Shown here one piece after another: positions 17,522 to 25,621 of a stretch of 49,992 bases of DNA; the stretch's first letter is position 1, and every line of letters starts with the position of its first letter. Source of the stretch: Thiothrix sp. GTDB taxonomy: Bacteria; Pseudomonadota; Gammaproteobacteria; Thiotrichales; Thiotrichaceae. A program made the translations under genes and the position numbers. The notes under the pieces were generated by a model that was not told the origin of the DNA, did not search any database, and saw nothing but the letters and a program-made list of their open reading frames with translations. The DNA is taken from positions 1 through 49,992 of the forward strand of contig JAGRJD010000066.1 in the NCBI GenBank assembly GCA_020442915.1, read 5' to 3'.

Positions 17522-17733
17522 TTGAGCTGGTCACACCACGCCTGCACCCGCTGCTACCGGCGGACAGTCCGTTAGCAATGCATTGCCTTTATCGCTTGGA
17601 AGCGCGGGATTACCAGATAGCCGCTCAGGCCGGTTGTGCGCCGGCTCCTCAGATTTCTGCAGCTGAACGTGAACGTTCAAAAATCATCCCGTCATTGACC
17701 ACCCAGGGTTTGCTTCTGTCAAAGGCACCGTAG
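17518..17733 (+). pseudogene. Possible truncated frame coupled to the BKACE gene
   Basis: A 71-codon frame opens with ATG at 17518, overlapping the BKACE stop as ATGA (MIELVTPRLHPLLPADSPLA). Such coupling is typical of a real third operon gene. The first 40 residues have normal composition, but after about 17650 the frame runs antisense across another remnant, and the tail looks arbitrary. I read it as the stub of a gene cut off by a rearrangement, or as chance. I do not recognise the family. Confidence 0.25.
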
Positions 17734-17923
17734 CGCTTGAGGTAGACAAGCTCAAAACCTTCTCCGGCAAGGGTGGTGATGATGTCCTTCTGGGTGATGC
17801 CCCATTGCCAGAAATTGTAGATGTCCCGGTACGGAACACCCTGCTCGGTGTTGAACTCATCATGCCGGGAAAACCACTCCACCACACAATACCAGCCTGC
17901 TGGTGGTGCATGAGCCGGTTGGC
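17649..17923 (-). pseudogene. Orphan C-terminal fragment of an unidentified protein
   Basis: The minus-strand frame from about 17923 to the stop at 17649 reads as ordinary protein with strong composition: WYCVEWFSRHDEFN, then GVPYRDIYNFWQWGIT, then FELVYLKRYGAFDRSKPW. There is no good start or ribosome binding site; the only candidate is a GTG at 17885, which falls inside the conserved-looking stretch. Upstream, the frame enters the 3' end of the next gene and meets a stop. It therefore looks like the last 80 or so residues of a longer protein whose 5' part was lost. I cannot name its family. Confidence 0.42.
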
Positions 17924-18538
17924 TCAGGATTTTTCCATGGCATCAAAATCAATGCCCTTGACAAAGGTTTCCATATCTTCCTTGCTGACCTTGTCACCGG
18001 TCACAGTGACCAGAAAACGGTTGGCCACCGCAATCTTGTAGTCCCCGCCCTGCTTGCTGCTGTCATAGCTGGAAATCACCTTCTGCCCGGCAACCTTTTC
18101 CATTTTACCGCCATTGCTGGCGGCAAACATGGGGTTGGTGAACAGCGCCATCATGCCCTGCAGCATGGGGGAGTCGGTCACGATCTGCACACTGATGCTA
18201 CTGTCGCCCCTGGTATAGCGCCGTTCGGCGGTCACACCACCGCCGAACATGGCCGCCCCCACGGCTGTCGACTCGGCTTCTTCGGCGCTCCAGCCATCCG
18301 GAGCCTCCGGTAACAGGGCCTCCAGTGCCTTGCCCTTCTGCTGCTGGATCAGCTGTACGGCATAATTGAGGTTTTCAATCGCACTGGTGTGATCGCCCTG
18401 TTCATAGGCATCCGTTGCTTCCTTGATGGAGTCAGTGACCTCATCAGCCGCGCTGATGACAGGAAGGGTCGCCAGAAAAGCAGCACACACGACCGGAGCC
18501 ACCCTGGGGAGTCGTGGAGAATTATTGAAAATACGCAT
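17924..18538 (-). CDS. Periplasmic protein of unknown function
   Basis: A 204-residue exported protein. The start at 18538 is chosen because GAGGTG sits six bases before it; longer frames start without a ribosome binding site. The signal peptide ends near PVISA-ADEV. Residues 35-65 (ATDAYEQGDHTSAIENLNYAVQLIQQQKG) resemble one tetratricopeptide-like helical pair. The rest (LLPEAPDGWSAEEAES to the end) is a globular domain that recurs in gamma- and betaproteobacterial periplasmic proteins, with an alanine- and glycine-rich AAMFGGGV turn and a C-terminal MEKVAGQKVISSYDSSKQGGDYKIAVANRFLVTVTG beta-rich part. No catalytic motif is seen. It is transcribed alone. Confidence 0.75.
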   Translation of the reverse strand: MRIFNNSPRLPRVAPVVCAAFLATLPVISAADEVTDSIKEATDAYEQGDHTSAIENLNYAVQLIQQQKGKALEALLPEAPDGWSAEEAESTAVGAAMFGGGVTAERRYTRGDSSISVQIVTDSPMLQGMMALFTNPMFAASNGGKMEKVAGQKVISSYDSSKQGGDYKIAVANRFLVTVTGDKVSKEDMETFVKGIDFDAMEKS

Positions 18539-18607
18539 GATCATCACCTCGCAGTTGAATGCCACCTACATGGTAGCGCACTTTCCACAGGCTGTGTGAA
18601 AGCGCAC

Positions 18608-18628
18608 AAAAACCACTCTGGAGTGGCT
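18608..18628 (-). terminator. Rho-independent terminator after the LysR gene
   Basis: On the minus strand a short stem, CCACT and AGTGG with a four-base loop, is followed by a run of five T. It lies about 77 bases downstream of the LysR stop and before the periplasmic protein gene, which separates the two transcripts. Confidence 0.5.
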
Positions 18629-18704
18629 TCCCGGCTCAAGCGGAAATGCTGTATCAGCATGGGCAGTCCCAGGCGGTCAACGCAATCGTCATCATGCATG
18701 GCCG

Positions 18705-19595
18705 TTATGATTGCCACCTTGTGAGCAGCATCCTGTAGAACTGTTCTGCTGAGGGTGACGCTTTGGCTTGCGGCACACGCACCACACCCACGGTACGGGT
18801 AACCGTGGGATCTGTCAGGGGAATAGCTGCTATCCCCGGATGAGGATCTGCAGGTAGGGACATGCGGGGCAATGCTGCGACCCCCAGACCTGCCTCGACC
18901 AGACCCAGCGAGGTTGAAAGGTGTTGTACCTCATAATGAGGCCGGGGCCTGACCCTGGCACCGGCCAATGCCAGGTCCATAATCAGGCGGTTGCCGCTGG
19001 AACGCCCGACGGTGATAAAGTGATGATCCGCCAGTTCGGCCCAGGCCACCTCATCACAGTTTGCAAGCGGGTGATCCCGGCGACAGGCCAGGTAGAAGGG
19101 CTCTTCGATCAGAGGGTCGAACACAACCTCGGGATCGTCGGTACCCAGCAGGGTGATACCGAAATCCACTTCGCGATTGATGACACTTTGCAGCACCTCA
19201 TTGGCACCCGCATCAAGGATACGGAAGCGGATAGCGGGATATTCCTTGGTGAATGCACCGATCACATCAGGCAGAAAATAATAGGCGGCGGTTGGAATGC
19301 AGGCAATGCTGACCAGTCCCGAGCGGCGCTCGGCGATCTCGCGCACAGACAGCAGCGAGGTTTCCAGATCGTCCAGCAGCCGCCGGGCGTGGGGCAGAAA
19401 ATTGCGACCGACGGCTGTCAGCGAGACACGGCGTGTGGTGCGCTCCAGCAACGGGACACCCAGCGTCGCTTCCAGCTTCTGGATGCGGCGGGTCAGTGCC
19501 GGCTGGGACAGGTGAATGCTTTCCGAAGCAGCGCGAAAGCTTTGCATCTCGGCAGTGGCAACAAAAGCCTTGAGGTCTTCCAGATCAATATTCAT
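18705..19595 (-). CDS. LysR-family transcriptional regulator
   Basis: A 296-residue one-component regulator, taken from the ATG at 19595 (MNIDLEDLKAFVATAEMQSF), the standard N-terminus for the family; the 24 codons of open frame upstream lie in the promoter gap. The winged helix-turn-helix is SFRAASESIHLSQPALTRRIQKLEATLGVPLLERTTRRVSLT, roughly residues 17-58. The remaining 200 residues form the two-lobed effector-binding domain (SIACIPTAAYYFLPDVIGAF and following). It is divergent from the tautomerase-tctC-tctAB operon with 111 bases between starts, the classic arrangement for a LysR regulator that activates its neighbour in response to that pathway's substrate. It would also repress itself. 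Confidence 0.94.
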   Translation of the reverse strand: MNIDLEDLKAFVATAEMQSFRAASESIHLSQPALTRRIQKLEATLGVPLLERTTRRVSLTAVGRNFLPHARRLLDDLETSLLSVREIAERRSGLVSIACIPTAAYYFLPDVIGAFTKEYPAIRFRILDAGANEVLQSVINREVDFGITLLGTDDPEVVFDPLIEEPFYLACRRDHPLANCDEVAWAELADHHFITVGRSSGNRLIMDLALAGARVRPRPHYEVQHLSTSLGLVEAGLGVAALPRMSLPADPHPGIAAIPLTDPTVTRTVGVVRVPQAKASPSAEQFYRMLLTRWQS

Positions 19596-19706
19596 GTTTG
19601 TATCGCAATAATGATTCAAATAATTGCATTTCACACGCAACAGGTGTTCGTGGCAACATTTTTCCATCGCGGGTCACCAGGCACCCGCTGGAGGAAAACC
19701 AAGATC

Positions 19707-20786
19707 ATGTCCAGAATTCCATGTGTTTTGATGCGTGGCGGTACGTCACGCGGCCCATTCTTTTTGTCTTCCGATCTGCCCAGGGATACGGCTGCCCGTG
19801 ATGCGGTTCTGATCGCGGCAATGGGCTCGGGCCATCCGCTGCAGATTGACGGGATTGGCGGCGGCAACCCCCTGACCAGCAAGGTTGCCATCATCGGACC
19901 CAATCAACAGCCGGGGGTTGATATCGACTACCTCTTTGCTCAGGTGAATGTCGACAAGGCATTGGTTGATACTGCGCCAAACTGTGGCAACATGCTGGCC
20001 GCTGTCGGCCCGTTTGCCATTGAGCAGGGGTTGATTCCCGCAAGTGATCCGGAAACCCGGCTGACGATCCTCAATGTCAATACCGGCAAGCGCATTGAGG
20101 CCACGGTCCAAACACCGGGTGGTGTGGTCAGCTATGAGGGCGATACAGCCATTGCAGGCGTTCCAGGCACTGCCGCACCGGTGCGGCTGGCGTTTCTGGA
20201 TGCAGCGGGTTCTAAAACAGGCAAATTGCTGCCGACCGGCAGGCTGCGTGACGAGGTGCAGGGCATCACGGTCACGCATTTCGACATGGCCGTGGCCGCT
20301 GTGCTGGCCGCAGCGGAAAACTTTGGCAAGACAGGTCATGAAACTCCGGCAGAACTGGACGCCGATCGTGTCTTCATGACCCGGCTGGACACGTTGCGGT
20401 TGCAATCGGGGCGGATGATGGGGCTGGGGGATGTCGCCGGTATGGTCATCCCGAAACCCATCCTGCTGGCTCGACCAACCGAAGGTGCAACCATCAGCGC
20501 ACGTTATTTCATGCCCCACGCCTGTCATACGGCGGTGGCCATCACCGGTGCGGTCTGCATTGCGGCTGCGTGCTGCACTGCGGGCACCATCGCGTATGAT
20601 CTGGCGCTTCTGCCAGAAGCGGATGCACAGGGTCGCAGACTGCTGGTCATCGAACATCCGTCCGGTCGTACGCCGGTCGAGATCGAACAGGACCCGGCGA
20701 CTGGAGAAATCCGCCGGGTCTCGGTCATCAGAACAGCACGCAGGCTTTTTGAAGGCTTCGTGCATATCCGCGACAAAGTCGCATAG
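19707..20786 (+). CDS. PrpF/GalD-family 4-oxalomesaconate tautomerase-like isomerase
   Basis: A 359-residue enzyme of the PrpF family, which has the diaminopimelate-epimerase fold and moves double bonds in unsaturated di- and tricarboxylates (aconitate isomerisation in the methylcitrate cycle; 4-oxalomesaconate tautomerisation in gallate breakdown). Family signatures are the start MSRIPCVLMRGGTSRGPFF, the DGIGGGNPLTSKVAI loop, Cys93 in DTAPNCGNM, and FMPHACHTAVAITGAVC. GGAGGA lies eleven bases before the ATG at 19707. Because the following genes encode a tricarboxylate-type importer, I infer that the imported compound is an unsaturated polycarboxylate that this enzyme isomerises. No other gallate pathway gene is in the window, so GalD itself is not certain. 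Confidence 0.87.
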   Translation: MSRIPCVLMRGGTSRGPFFLSSDLPRDTAARDAVLIAAMGSGHPLQIDGIGGGNPLTSKVAIIGPNQQPGVDIDYLFAQVNVDKALVDTAPNCGNMLAAVGPFAIEQGLIPASDPETRLTILNVNTGKRIEATVQTPGGVVSYEGDTAIAGVPGTAAPVRLAFLDAAGSKTGKLLPTGRLRDEVQGITVTHFDMAVAAVLAAAENFGKTGHETPAELDADRVFMTRLDTLRLQSGRMMGLGDVAGMVIPKPILLARPTEGATISARYFMPHACHTAVAITGAVCIAAACCTAGTIAYDLALLPEADAQGRRLLVIEHPSGRTPVEIEQDPATGEIRRVSVIRTARRLFEGFVHIRDKVA

Positions 20787-20813
20787 TCTACCCCCAAGGA
20801 GGAGGAAAACCAC

Positions 20814-21902
20814 ATGAAACTGTTGAATAAAACGGGCATCTGTTCGATGTTGCTGGGAGCTACTGCGGTGCTTGCCATGCCATCGTTGCTGAGTGCCCAG
20901 GACTTTGCCGGAGAGACTGTCGAATGGACCATTCCTTTCGGGGTGGGTGGCGGTACCGATGTCTGGGCGCGGTTTTTTGCCCCCCAGCTTTCCGAAGCGT
21001 TACCCGGTAAACCGACGGTGGTGGTGCTGAATGTGCCAGGTGGCGGTTCAATCTCGGGCGCAAACCAGTTCGCCATGCGCGCCAGCCATGACGGCCTGTC
21101 GATACTGGGCACCTCGGCTTCGACGCAATACCCGGCGATACTGGGCGATCCACGCGTGCGCTATGATTATGCCAACTGGACGGCGGTACTGGCTTCACCT
21201 ACGGGCGGCGTGGTCTATATCGACCCCAAATACAATGTCACCGGCCCGCAGGATATCGAAAAACTGCGCGCTGAGAAAATCCGCTTTGCCAGCCAGGGCG
21301 CAACGGCGCTGGAAATGCCGGTACTGCTGGGCTTCAAGATGCTGGGTCTGAACATCAAGCCGGTCTTCGGCATGGAAAGTCGTGGTGCCGGTCGGCTGGC
21401 TTTCGAGCGGGGTGAGGCGGGGATTGATTTCCAGACCAGTTCGGCCTATCTCAGCAGTGTCAAGCCACTGGTCGATGGCGGCAAGGCCGTGCCGCTGTTC
21501 TCACTGGGGGTCGTCGATGCCGAGGGCAAGGTCGCGCGCGATCCTTCGTTTCCGGACCTGCCGACCTTTGTCGAGTTCTATGAGCAGGCGACCGGTGCCA
21601 AACCCGAAGGTGAGGCGTTTGGTGCCTGGAAGGCGCTGATGCTGGCCGGATTCTCGTTGCAGAAGATGGTGGTGTTACCGAAGGATGTGCCTGCCGAGGT
21701 TGTTGCCGATTACGGGAATGCCGCCAAGGCCATCGTCGAGGCACCGGATTTCCGGCAGCGCGCCGGCGATGAAATCGGTGTCTATGAGCAGCTGGTCGGC
21801 CCCGATGCCGATGCCGCACTGAAAGGGGCGCTGACACTTGACCCGGGTATTCGCGAATTTCTGACCAACTGGTTGTCGGAAGACTACAACGTGCGCATGT
21901 GA
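20814..21902 (+). CDS. Tripartite tricarboxylate transporter binding protein (TctC/Bug family)
   Basis: A 362-residue periplasmic binding protein with a signal peptide ending near LLSA-QDF. The N-terminal EWTIPFGVGGGTDVWARFFAPQLSEALPG and the following NVPGGGSISGANQF match the TctC/Bug family, where two glycine-rich loops bind the carboxylate groups of the ligand through water molecules. A GGAGGAGG ribosome binding site precedes the ATG. It is 27 bases after the tautomerase and ahead of the fused permease, so the three form one operon. It is somewhat longer than typical Bug proteins of about 320 residues, with an extended acidic region near residues 235-265. Confidence 0.9.
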   Translation: MKLLNKTGICSMLLGATAVLAMPSLLSAQDFAGETVEWTIPFGVGGGTDVWARFFAPQLSEALPGKPTVVVLNVPGGGSISGANQFAMRASHDGLSILGTSASTQYPAILGDPRVRYDYANWTAVLASPTGGVVYIDPKYNVTGPQDIEKLRAEKIRFASQGATALEMPVLLGFKMLGLNIKPVFGMESRGAGRLAFERGEAGIDFQTSSAYLSSVKPLVDGGKAVPLFSLGVVDAEGKVARDPSFPDLPTFVEFYEQATGAKPEGEAFGAWKALMLAGFSLQKMVVLPKDVPAEVVADYGNAAKAIVEAPDFRQRAGDEIGVYEQLVGPDADAALKGALTLDPGIREFLTNWLSEDYNVRM

Positions 21903-21955
21903 GATGGCAGGCGGAGGTCTTTGACCCCGCCTCTACTCTCCGGGAGGAAATCACA

Positions 21956-23902
21956 ATGTTCGATATCGCGCTTTCGGCGCTTGGACAGGTTATGTCCGGG
22001 GGCCATATTGCCTTCCTTGTTCTCGGCGTTTGCGTCGGGCTCATTGTCGGCATTCTGCCGGGTCTCGGCGGCATTGCCGGCATGTCGATCCTGCTGCCCT
22101 TTCTGTACGGTATGGACCCGACCTCGGCACTCGGCATGCTGATCGGGATGGTCGCTGTCATCCCGACCGGCGACACTTTCACTTCTGTGATGATGGGGAT
22201 TCCGGGCTCCAGCGCCAGTCAGGCAACAGTGCTGGACGGCTTTCCCATGGCGAAGCGGGGCGAAGCCGCAAGGGCGTTGTCAGCGGCCTTTACCAGTTCG
22301 CTGCTGGGTGGGGTGATCGGGGCGCTGGTCCTGTCTTTCGCCATTGTCATTGCGCGGCCACTGGTTCTGTCCTTCTCGTCAGCGGAACTGTTCATGCTGA
22401 CCCTTTTCGGCCTGTCGATGGTGGCTGTGCTGTCCGGGCGCAGCCTGACCAAGGGTATCGCTGCAGCCGGAATCGGTCTGGTCATTGGCTCGATCGGCAC
22501 AGCACCTGCAACCGGTGAGGCACGGATGACCTTCGGCATCGACTATCTCTATGACGGCGTGTCGCTGGTTGCTGTGGCCATGGGGCTGTTTGCTATCCCC
22601 GAGGTGATCAGCCTGTTGAAGCGTGGCAGTGCGATTTCGGAAACCACCGCGCTGGGTGGCGGTTGGGGAAAGGGCATGCGTGATGTGTTACGCTATCCCT
22701 GGCTGGTGGCACGCTGCGCCAGCATGGGCTGCGTGATTGGTGCATTACCGGGCCTGGGTGGTGCGGTTGTGGACTGGATCGCCTATAGTCATGCGGTCCA
22801 GACCAGTCGTGACAAGTCTCAGTTCGGCAAGGGTGATGTACGCGGCGTGATCGCACCGGAATCGGCCAACAACGCCTGTCAGGGTGGTGCACTGATCCCG
22901 ACCTTGTTATTCGGGGTCCCCGGCTCAGGCTCAATGGCAGTGTTTCTGGGGGGGATGGTGCTGCTGGGTATTCAGCCTGGTGTGACCATGGTCGAAACAA
23001 AACTGGACCTGACCTATACGATCATCTGGTCGCTGGCACTGGCCAATGTCGTCGGTGCGGGACTCTGCGTGTTACTGGCGCGGCCAGTGGCACGACTGAC
23101 ACAGGTGCCCTTTGTGTATCTGGCCCCTTTCATGGTGATGATCGCCATGTTCGCGGCTTTTCAGGCCTCGCGTTCAATGGCTGATCTGGTGGCACTGATG
23201 GTGATGGGCATGGTGGGCATGTACATGCGTCGCTTCGGCTGGCCGCGCCCGGCGCTGCTGATTGGTTTCGTGCTGGCACCGGGTGCCGAGAACTACCTTT
23301 ATCAGGCCGTGCAGTTCTACGACTGGGACTGGATCACCCGGCCAGGTGTCATCATCATTGCGTTGATTACCATTATCTCCGTCTGGCTGGGCCTGCGCTT
23401 CGGCACTGAAATCTCCAGCGAAGGTGACAGCGACACCGCCGACCAGAAGACCCGTGGTCGTCAGATTGCCTTTGCCGGACTGCTGTTCCTCGTGGCGGCC
23501 TACTGTATCCTCGAAGCGCTGCAACTTTCGTTCCTTGGGATGATATTCCCGCTAACCATCGGCATTCTGGCACTTGTCGCCTCGCTGGCGGTGATCCTGC
23601 GTCTCAGGGCGGGCCGTGTGGCGGAAATCCACGATGATGATGCCAGCGCGACGCTTGCCGGCGAATCCTCCGGTCGAGAGACGTATCTGGCGGTTTTTTC
23701 AGGACTGGTGGCACTGATCTGGCTTATCGGCTTTATCCCGGCCATGGTAATATTTTTCCCGACCTTCCTGATTGTTGCCGGCAAGGCACGCCCGGTCCCG
23801 ACACTGCTGATGACCGCTGGTGCCGTCGGTTTCATCAGCCTGATCACCTGGGCCATGGCCCTGCGCCTGCCCGAAGGGCTGATCGGGCAAGCGTTGTTCT
23901 GA
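21956..23902 (+). CDS. Tripartite tricarboxylate transporter permease, TctA-TctB fusion
   Basis: A 648-residue inner-membrane protein. The first 500 residues are a TctA large permease with the diagnostic GILPGLGGIAGMSILLPFLYGM and PTGDTFTSVMMGIPGSSASQATVLDGFPMAKRGEAARA near the N-terminus, and the inverted second half with IGALPGLGGAVVDWIAYSHAVQTSR and GVIAPESANNACQGGALIPTLLFGVPGSGSMAVFLGGM. A hydrophilic linker near residues 485-505 leads to about 145 residues with four hydrophobic segments that match TctB, normally a separate small subunit. ATG 21956 has GGGAGG nine bases upstream; an ATG-like frame from 21899 overlaps the tctC end and lacks one. The system imports a polycarboxylate with protons or sodium. 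Confidence 0.9.
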   Translation: MFDIALSALGQVMSGGHIAFLVLGVCVGLIVGILPGLGGIAGMSILLPFLYGMDPTSALGMLIGMVAVIPTGDTFTSVMMGIPGSSASQATVLDGFPMAKRGEAARALSAAFTSSLLGGVIGALVLSFAIVIARPLVLSFSSAELFMLTLFGLSMVAVLSGRSLTKGIAAAGIGLVIGSIGTAPATGEARMTFGIDYLYDGVSLVAVAMGLFAIPEVISLLKRGSAISETTALGGGWGKGMRDVLRYPWLVARCASMGCVIGALPGLGGAVVDWIAYSHAVQTSRDKSQFGKGDVRGVIAPESANNACQGGALIPTLLFGVPGSGSMAVFLGGMVLLGIQPGVTMVETKLDLTYTIIWSLALANVVGAGLCVLLARPVARLTQVPFVYLAPFMVMIAMFAAFQASRSMADLVALMVMGMVGMYMRRFGWPRPALLIGFVLAPGAENYLYQAVQFYDWDWITRPGVIIIALITIISVWLGLRFGTEISSEGDSDTADQKTRGRQIAFAGLLFLVAAYCILEALQLSFLGMIFPLTIGILALVASLAVILRLRAGRVAEIHDDDASATLAGESSGRETYLAVFSGLVALIWLIGFIPAMVIFFPTFLIVAGKARPVPTLLMTAGAVGFISLITWAMALRLPEGLIGQALF

Positions 23903-23921
23903 GGGAACAGGCCTGGATACT

Positions 23922-23959
23922 GTGGTCCTGCGGTACAACCCGCCTGCCGCCAGGACCAC
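23922..23959. terminator. Strong hairpin between convergent genes, terminator-like
   Basis: GTGGTCCTG at 23922-23930 pairs with CAGGACCAC at 23951-23959, and inner bases extend the stem with one bulge. Neither strand has a T tract after the stem, so it is not a textbook Rho-independent terminator, but its position between tctAB and the protease gene fits an mRNA-end hairpin. Confidence 0.45.
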
Positions 23960-23991
23960 TCAACAACCCCGTTGTGCCGGCAGCACCACCC

Positions 23992-25476
23992 TCAGGACTT
24001 CGAGGGCTGAACCGCCACAAAACGCTTGGCATCATCCCGCTGGATCAGCAAGGCCAGCGGACGGTTTTCCGGGGCCTTGCTGACCTTGTCCTTCAGCTCT
24101 GACGGTGTACTGACCGGCTGGTTGTCAACCCGCAGGATGACATCACCCTGCTGCAGCCCGGCCCGGTCCGCCGCACTTCCCGGAAATACCTCCCGGATCA
24201 CGATGCCACCCGCATCCACCTTGGCCCGCTCGCGCTCTTCCGGGCTCAGTGCCGCTACCGCCACACCAAGGCTGGGCGAGCCATCCGTGTTATCCGCCAG
24301 CCGGGTCGGGTTTTCATCCCTGTCCGCCAGCTGGTCGATCGTGACCGTCAAGACCTTTTCCTCGCCGTCACGCAGCACCTTGAGCGGCACCTGCTGCCCC
24401 ACTGGCGTGTTACCCACCAGTAACGGCAGATGGCTGGCCGACTCCACATCCTGATTGTTGAAGCCCAGAATCACATCACCGGCCTGCACGCCGGCCCTGG
24501 CCGCCGGACTGGAAGGCTGCACGCTGGCCACCAGCGCTCCCTTGGGTTTGCCCAGCTTGAAGGAGTCCGCCAGCTGCTGGTCCAGACTCTGAATCTCGAC
24601 ACCCAGCCAGCCCCGACTGACCACGCCCCCGTCCTTGAGCTGATCGGTGATGTTCCTGACCAGATTCACCGGAATGGCAAACGAAATCCCCATATACCCG
24701 CCACTGCGGCTGTAAATCTGGGAGTTCACCCCGACCACATTGCCGTTGAGGTCAAACAGCGGCCCCCCGGAGTTGCCCGGATTCACCGCAGCATCGGTCT
24801 GGATGAAAGGCACATAGGTACCATCCGGCAGGCTGCGTGACAGCGCGCTCACAATCCCCTGGGTGGCGGTATGATCCAGTCCGAACGGTGCGCCGATGGC
24901 CACCACCCACTGCCCGACTTCCAGGCTGTCCGAATCACCGAGCCGGACGGTCGGCAGCCCGCTGGCCTCCACCTTCAGCAACGCAATGTCGCTGTACTTG
25001 TCCTGCCCCACCACCTTGGCCGGCAGTTCACGCCGGTCATTGAGCTTCACGGTCACTTCACTGCCCCCGTCCACCACATGGGCGTTGGTGACGATATAGC
25101 CATCCGGGGAAATGATGAACCCGGAGCCCATGGCTTCGGTACGGGGAGCCCGGTTATTGCGTGGCATGTCGGGCAGGTTTTCAAAAAACCTGCGCAGCTG
25201 TTCCGGCAGCTGGCTGCCATCCGGCATGGAAAACATCTGCTGGCGGCCACTGCCGCGTTCACCCACGACAGCGATATGCACCACCGCATCCCGGTTATCC
25301 CGGATCAGCTGGGTCAGCTGTGGAAACTGCTCGGCATGTGCTTCCGGCACCATGGCTGGCAGTGCCAGGGTGGCAACCAGGGCGGCACCAACCAGCAGGG
25401 CCGTGCCACGCTGCCGGAGGCCGGCAGTCCGCACCCCCCTGTTGAATCCTTTATTTAATCCTTTGCTCATGCTCAT
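23992..25476 (-). CDS. DegP/DegQ-family periplasmic serine protease with two PDZ domains
   Basis: A 494-residue envelope quality-control protease of the trypsin fold. I chose ATG 25476 because AAGGAG lies nine bases upstream, giving a signal peptide that ends near AHA-EQ; longer frames to 25503 or 25536 lack such a site. The catalytic triad is visible as His133 (TNAHVV), Asp163 (SDIALLKV) and Ser236 (NPGNSGGPL). Two PDZ domains follow, at about 275-370 and 390-490, each with a ligand-binding Gly-Leu loop (RGWLGVEIQ, SLGVAV). The Q-linker region near residues 75-110 is short, more like DegQ or MucD than E. coli DegP. It is divergent from a two-component system that probably controls it. Confidence 0.93.
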   Translation of the reverse strand: MSMSKGLNKGFNRGVRTAGLRQRGTALLVGAALVATLALPAMVPEAHAEQFPQLTQLIRDNRDAVVHIAVVGERGSGRQQMFSMPDGSQLPEQLRRFFENLPDMPRNNRAPRTEAMGSGFIISPDGYIVTNAHVVDGGSEVTVKLNDRRELPAKVVGQDKYSDIALLKVEASGLPTVRLGDSDSLEVGQWVVAIGAPFGLDHTATQGIVSALSRSLPDGTYVPFIQTDAAVNPGNSGGPLFDLNGNVVGVNSQIYSRSGGYMGISFAIPVNLVRNITDQLKDGGVVSRGWLGVEIQSLDQQLADSFKLGKPKGALVASVQPSSPAARAGVQAGDVILGFNNQDVESASHLPLLVGNTPVGQQVPLKVLRDGEEKVLTVTIDQLADRDENPTRLADNTDGSPSLGVAVAALSPEERERAKVDAGGIVIREVFPGSAADRAGLQQGDVILRVDNQPVSTPSELKDKVSKAPENRPLALLIQRDDAKRFVAVQPSKS

Positions 25477-25560
25477 TTGAACCAGCTCCTTGAGGTTATT
25501 CATGGCGCACTTTTCATGCTTGATGCCGGCCAGCATGCCTGAAACAGGATTACCACGAGT

Positions 25561-25579
25561 TTGCGAAAAAATTACGAAA
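25561..25579 (+). promoter_or_regulatory. Direct repeat TTRCGAAA, candidate response-regulator site
   Basis: TTGCGAAA at 25561-25568 and TTACGAAA at 25572-25579 form a direct repeat with an 11-base period, one helical turn, as expected for two OmpR-family monomers bound side by side. It sits in the gap between the divergent protease gene and the response regulator and could control both. Confidence 0.4.
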
Positions 25580-25621
25580 GCTTAATCTTGCTGAATCAGG
25601 GGCATGCCTTATGATTTACCC

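Noticed and set aside
17684..17911. 75-codon minus-strand frame with ATG at 17911
   Set aside because: It overlaps the more protein-like fragment in another frame, and its sequence has a repetitive Ser-Thr-rich composition without family features.
18576..18605. Imperfect palindrome GCGCACTTTC with GAAAGCGC, as an operator
   Set aside because: It lies upstream of the periplasmic protein gene and could be a site, but the arms are imperfect, there is no second copy in the window, and no regulator can be matched to it.
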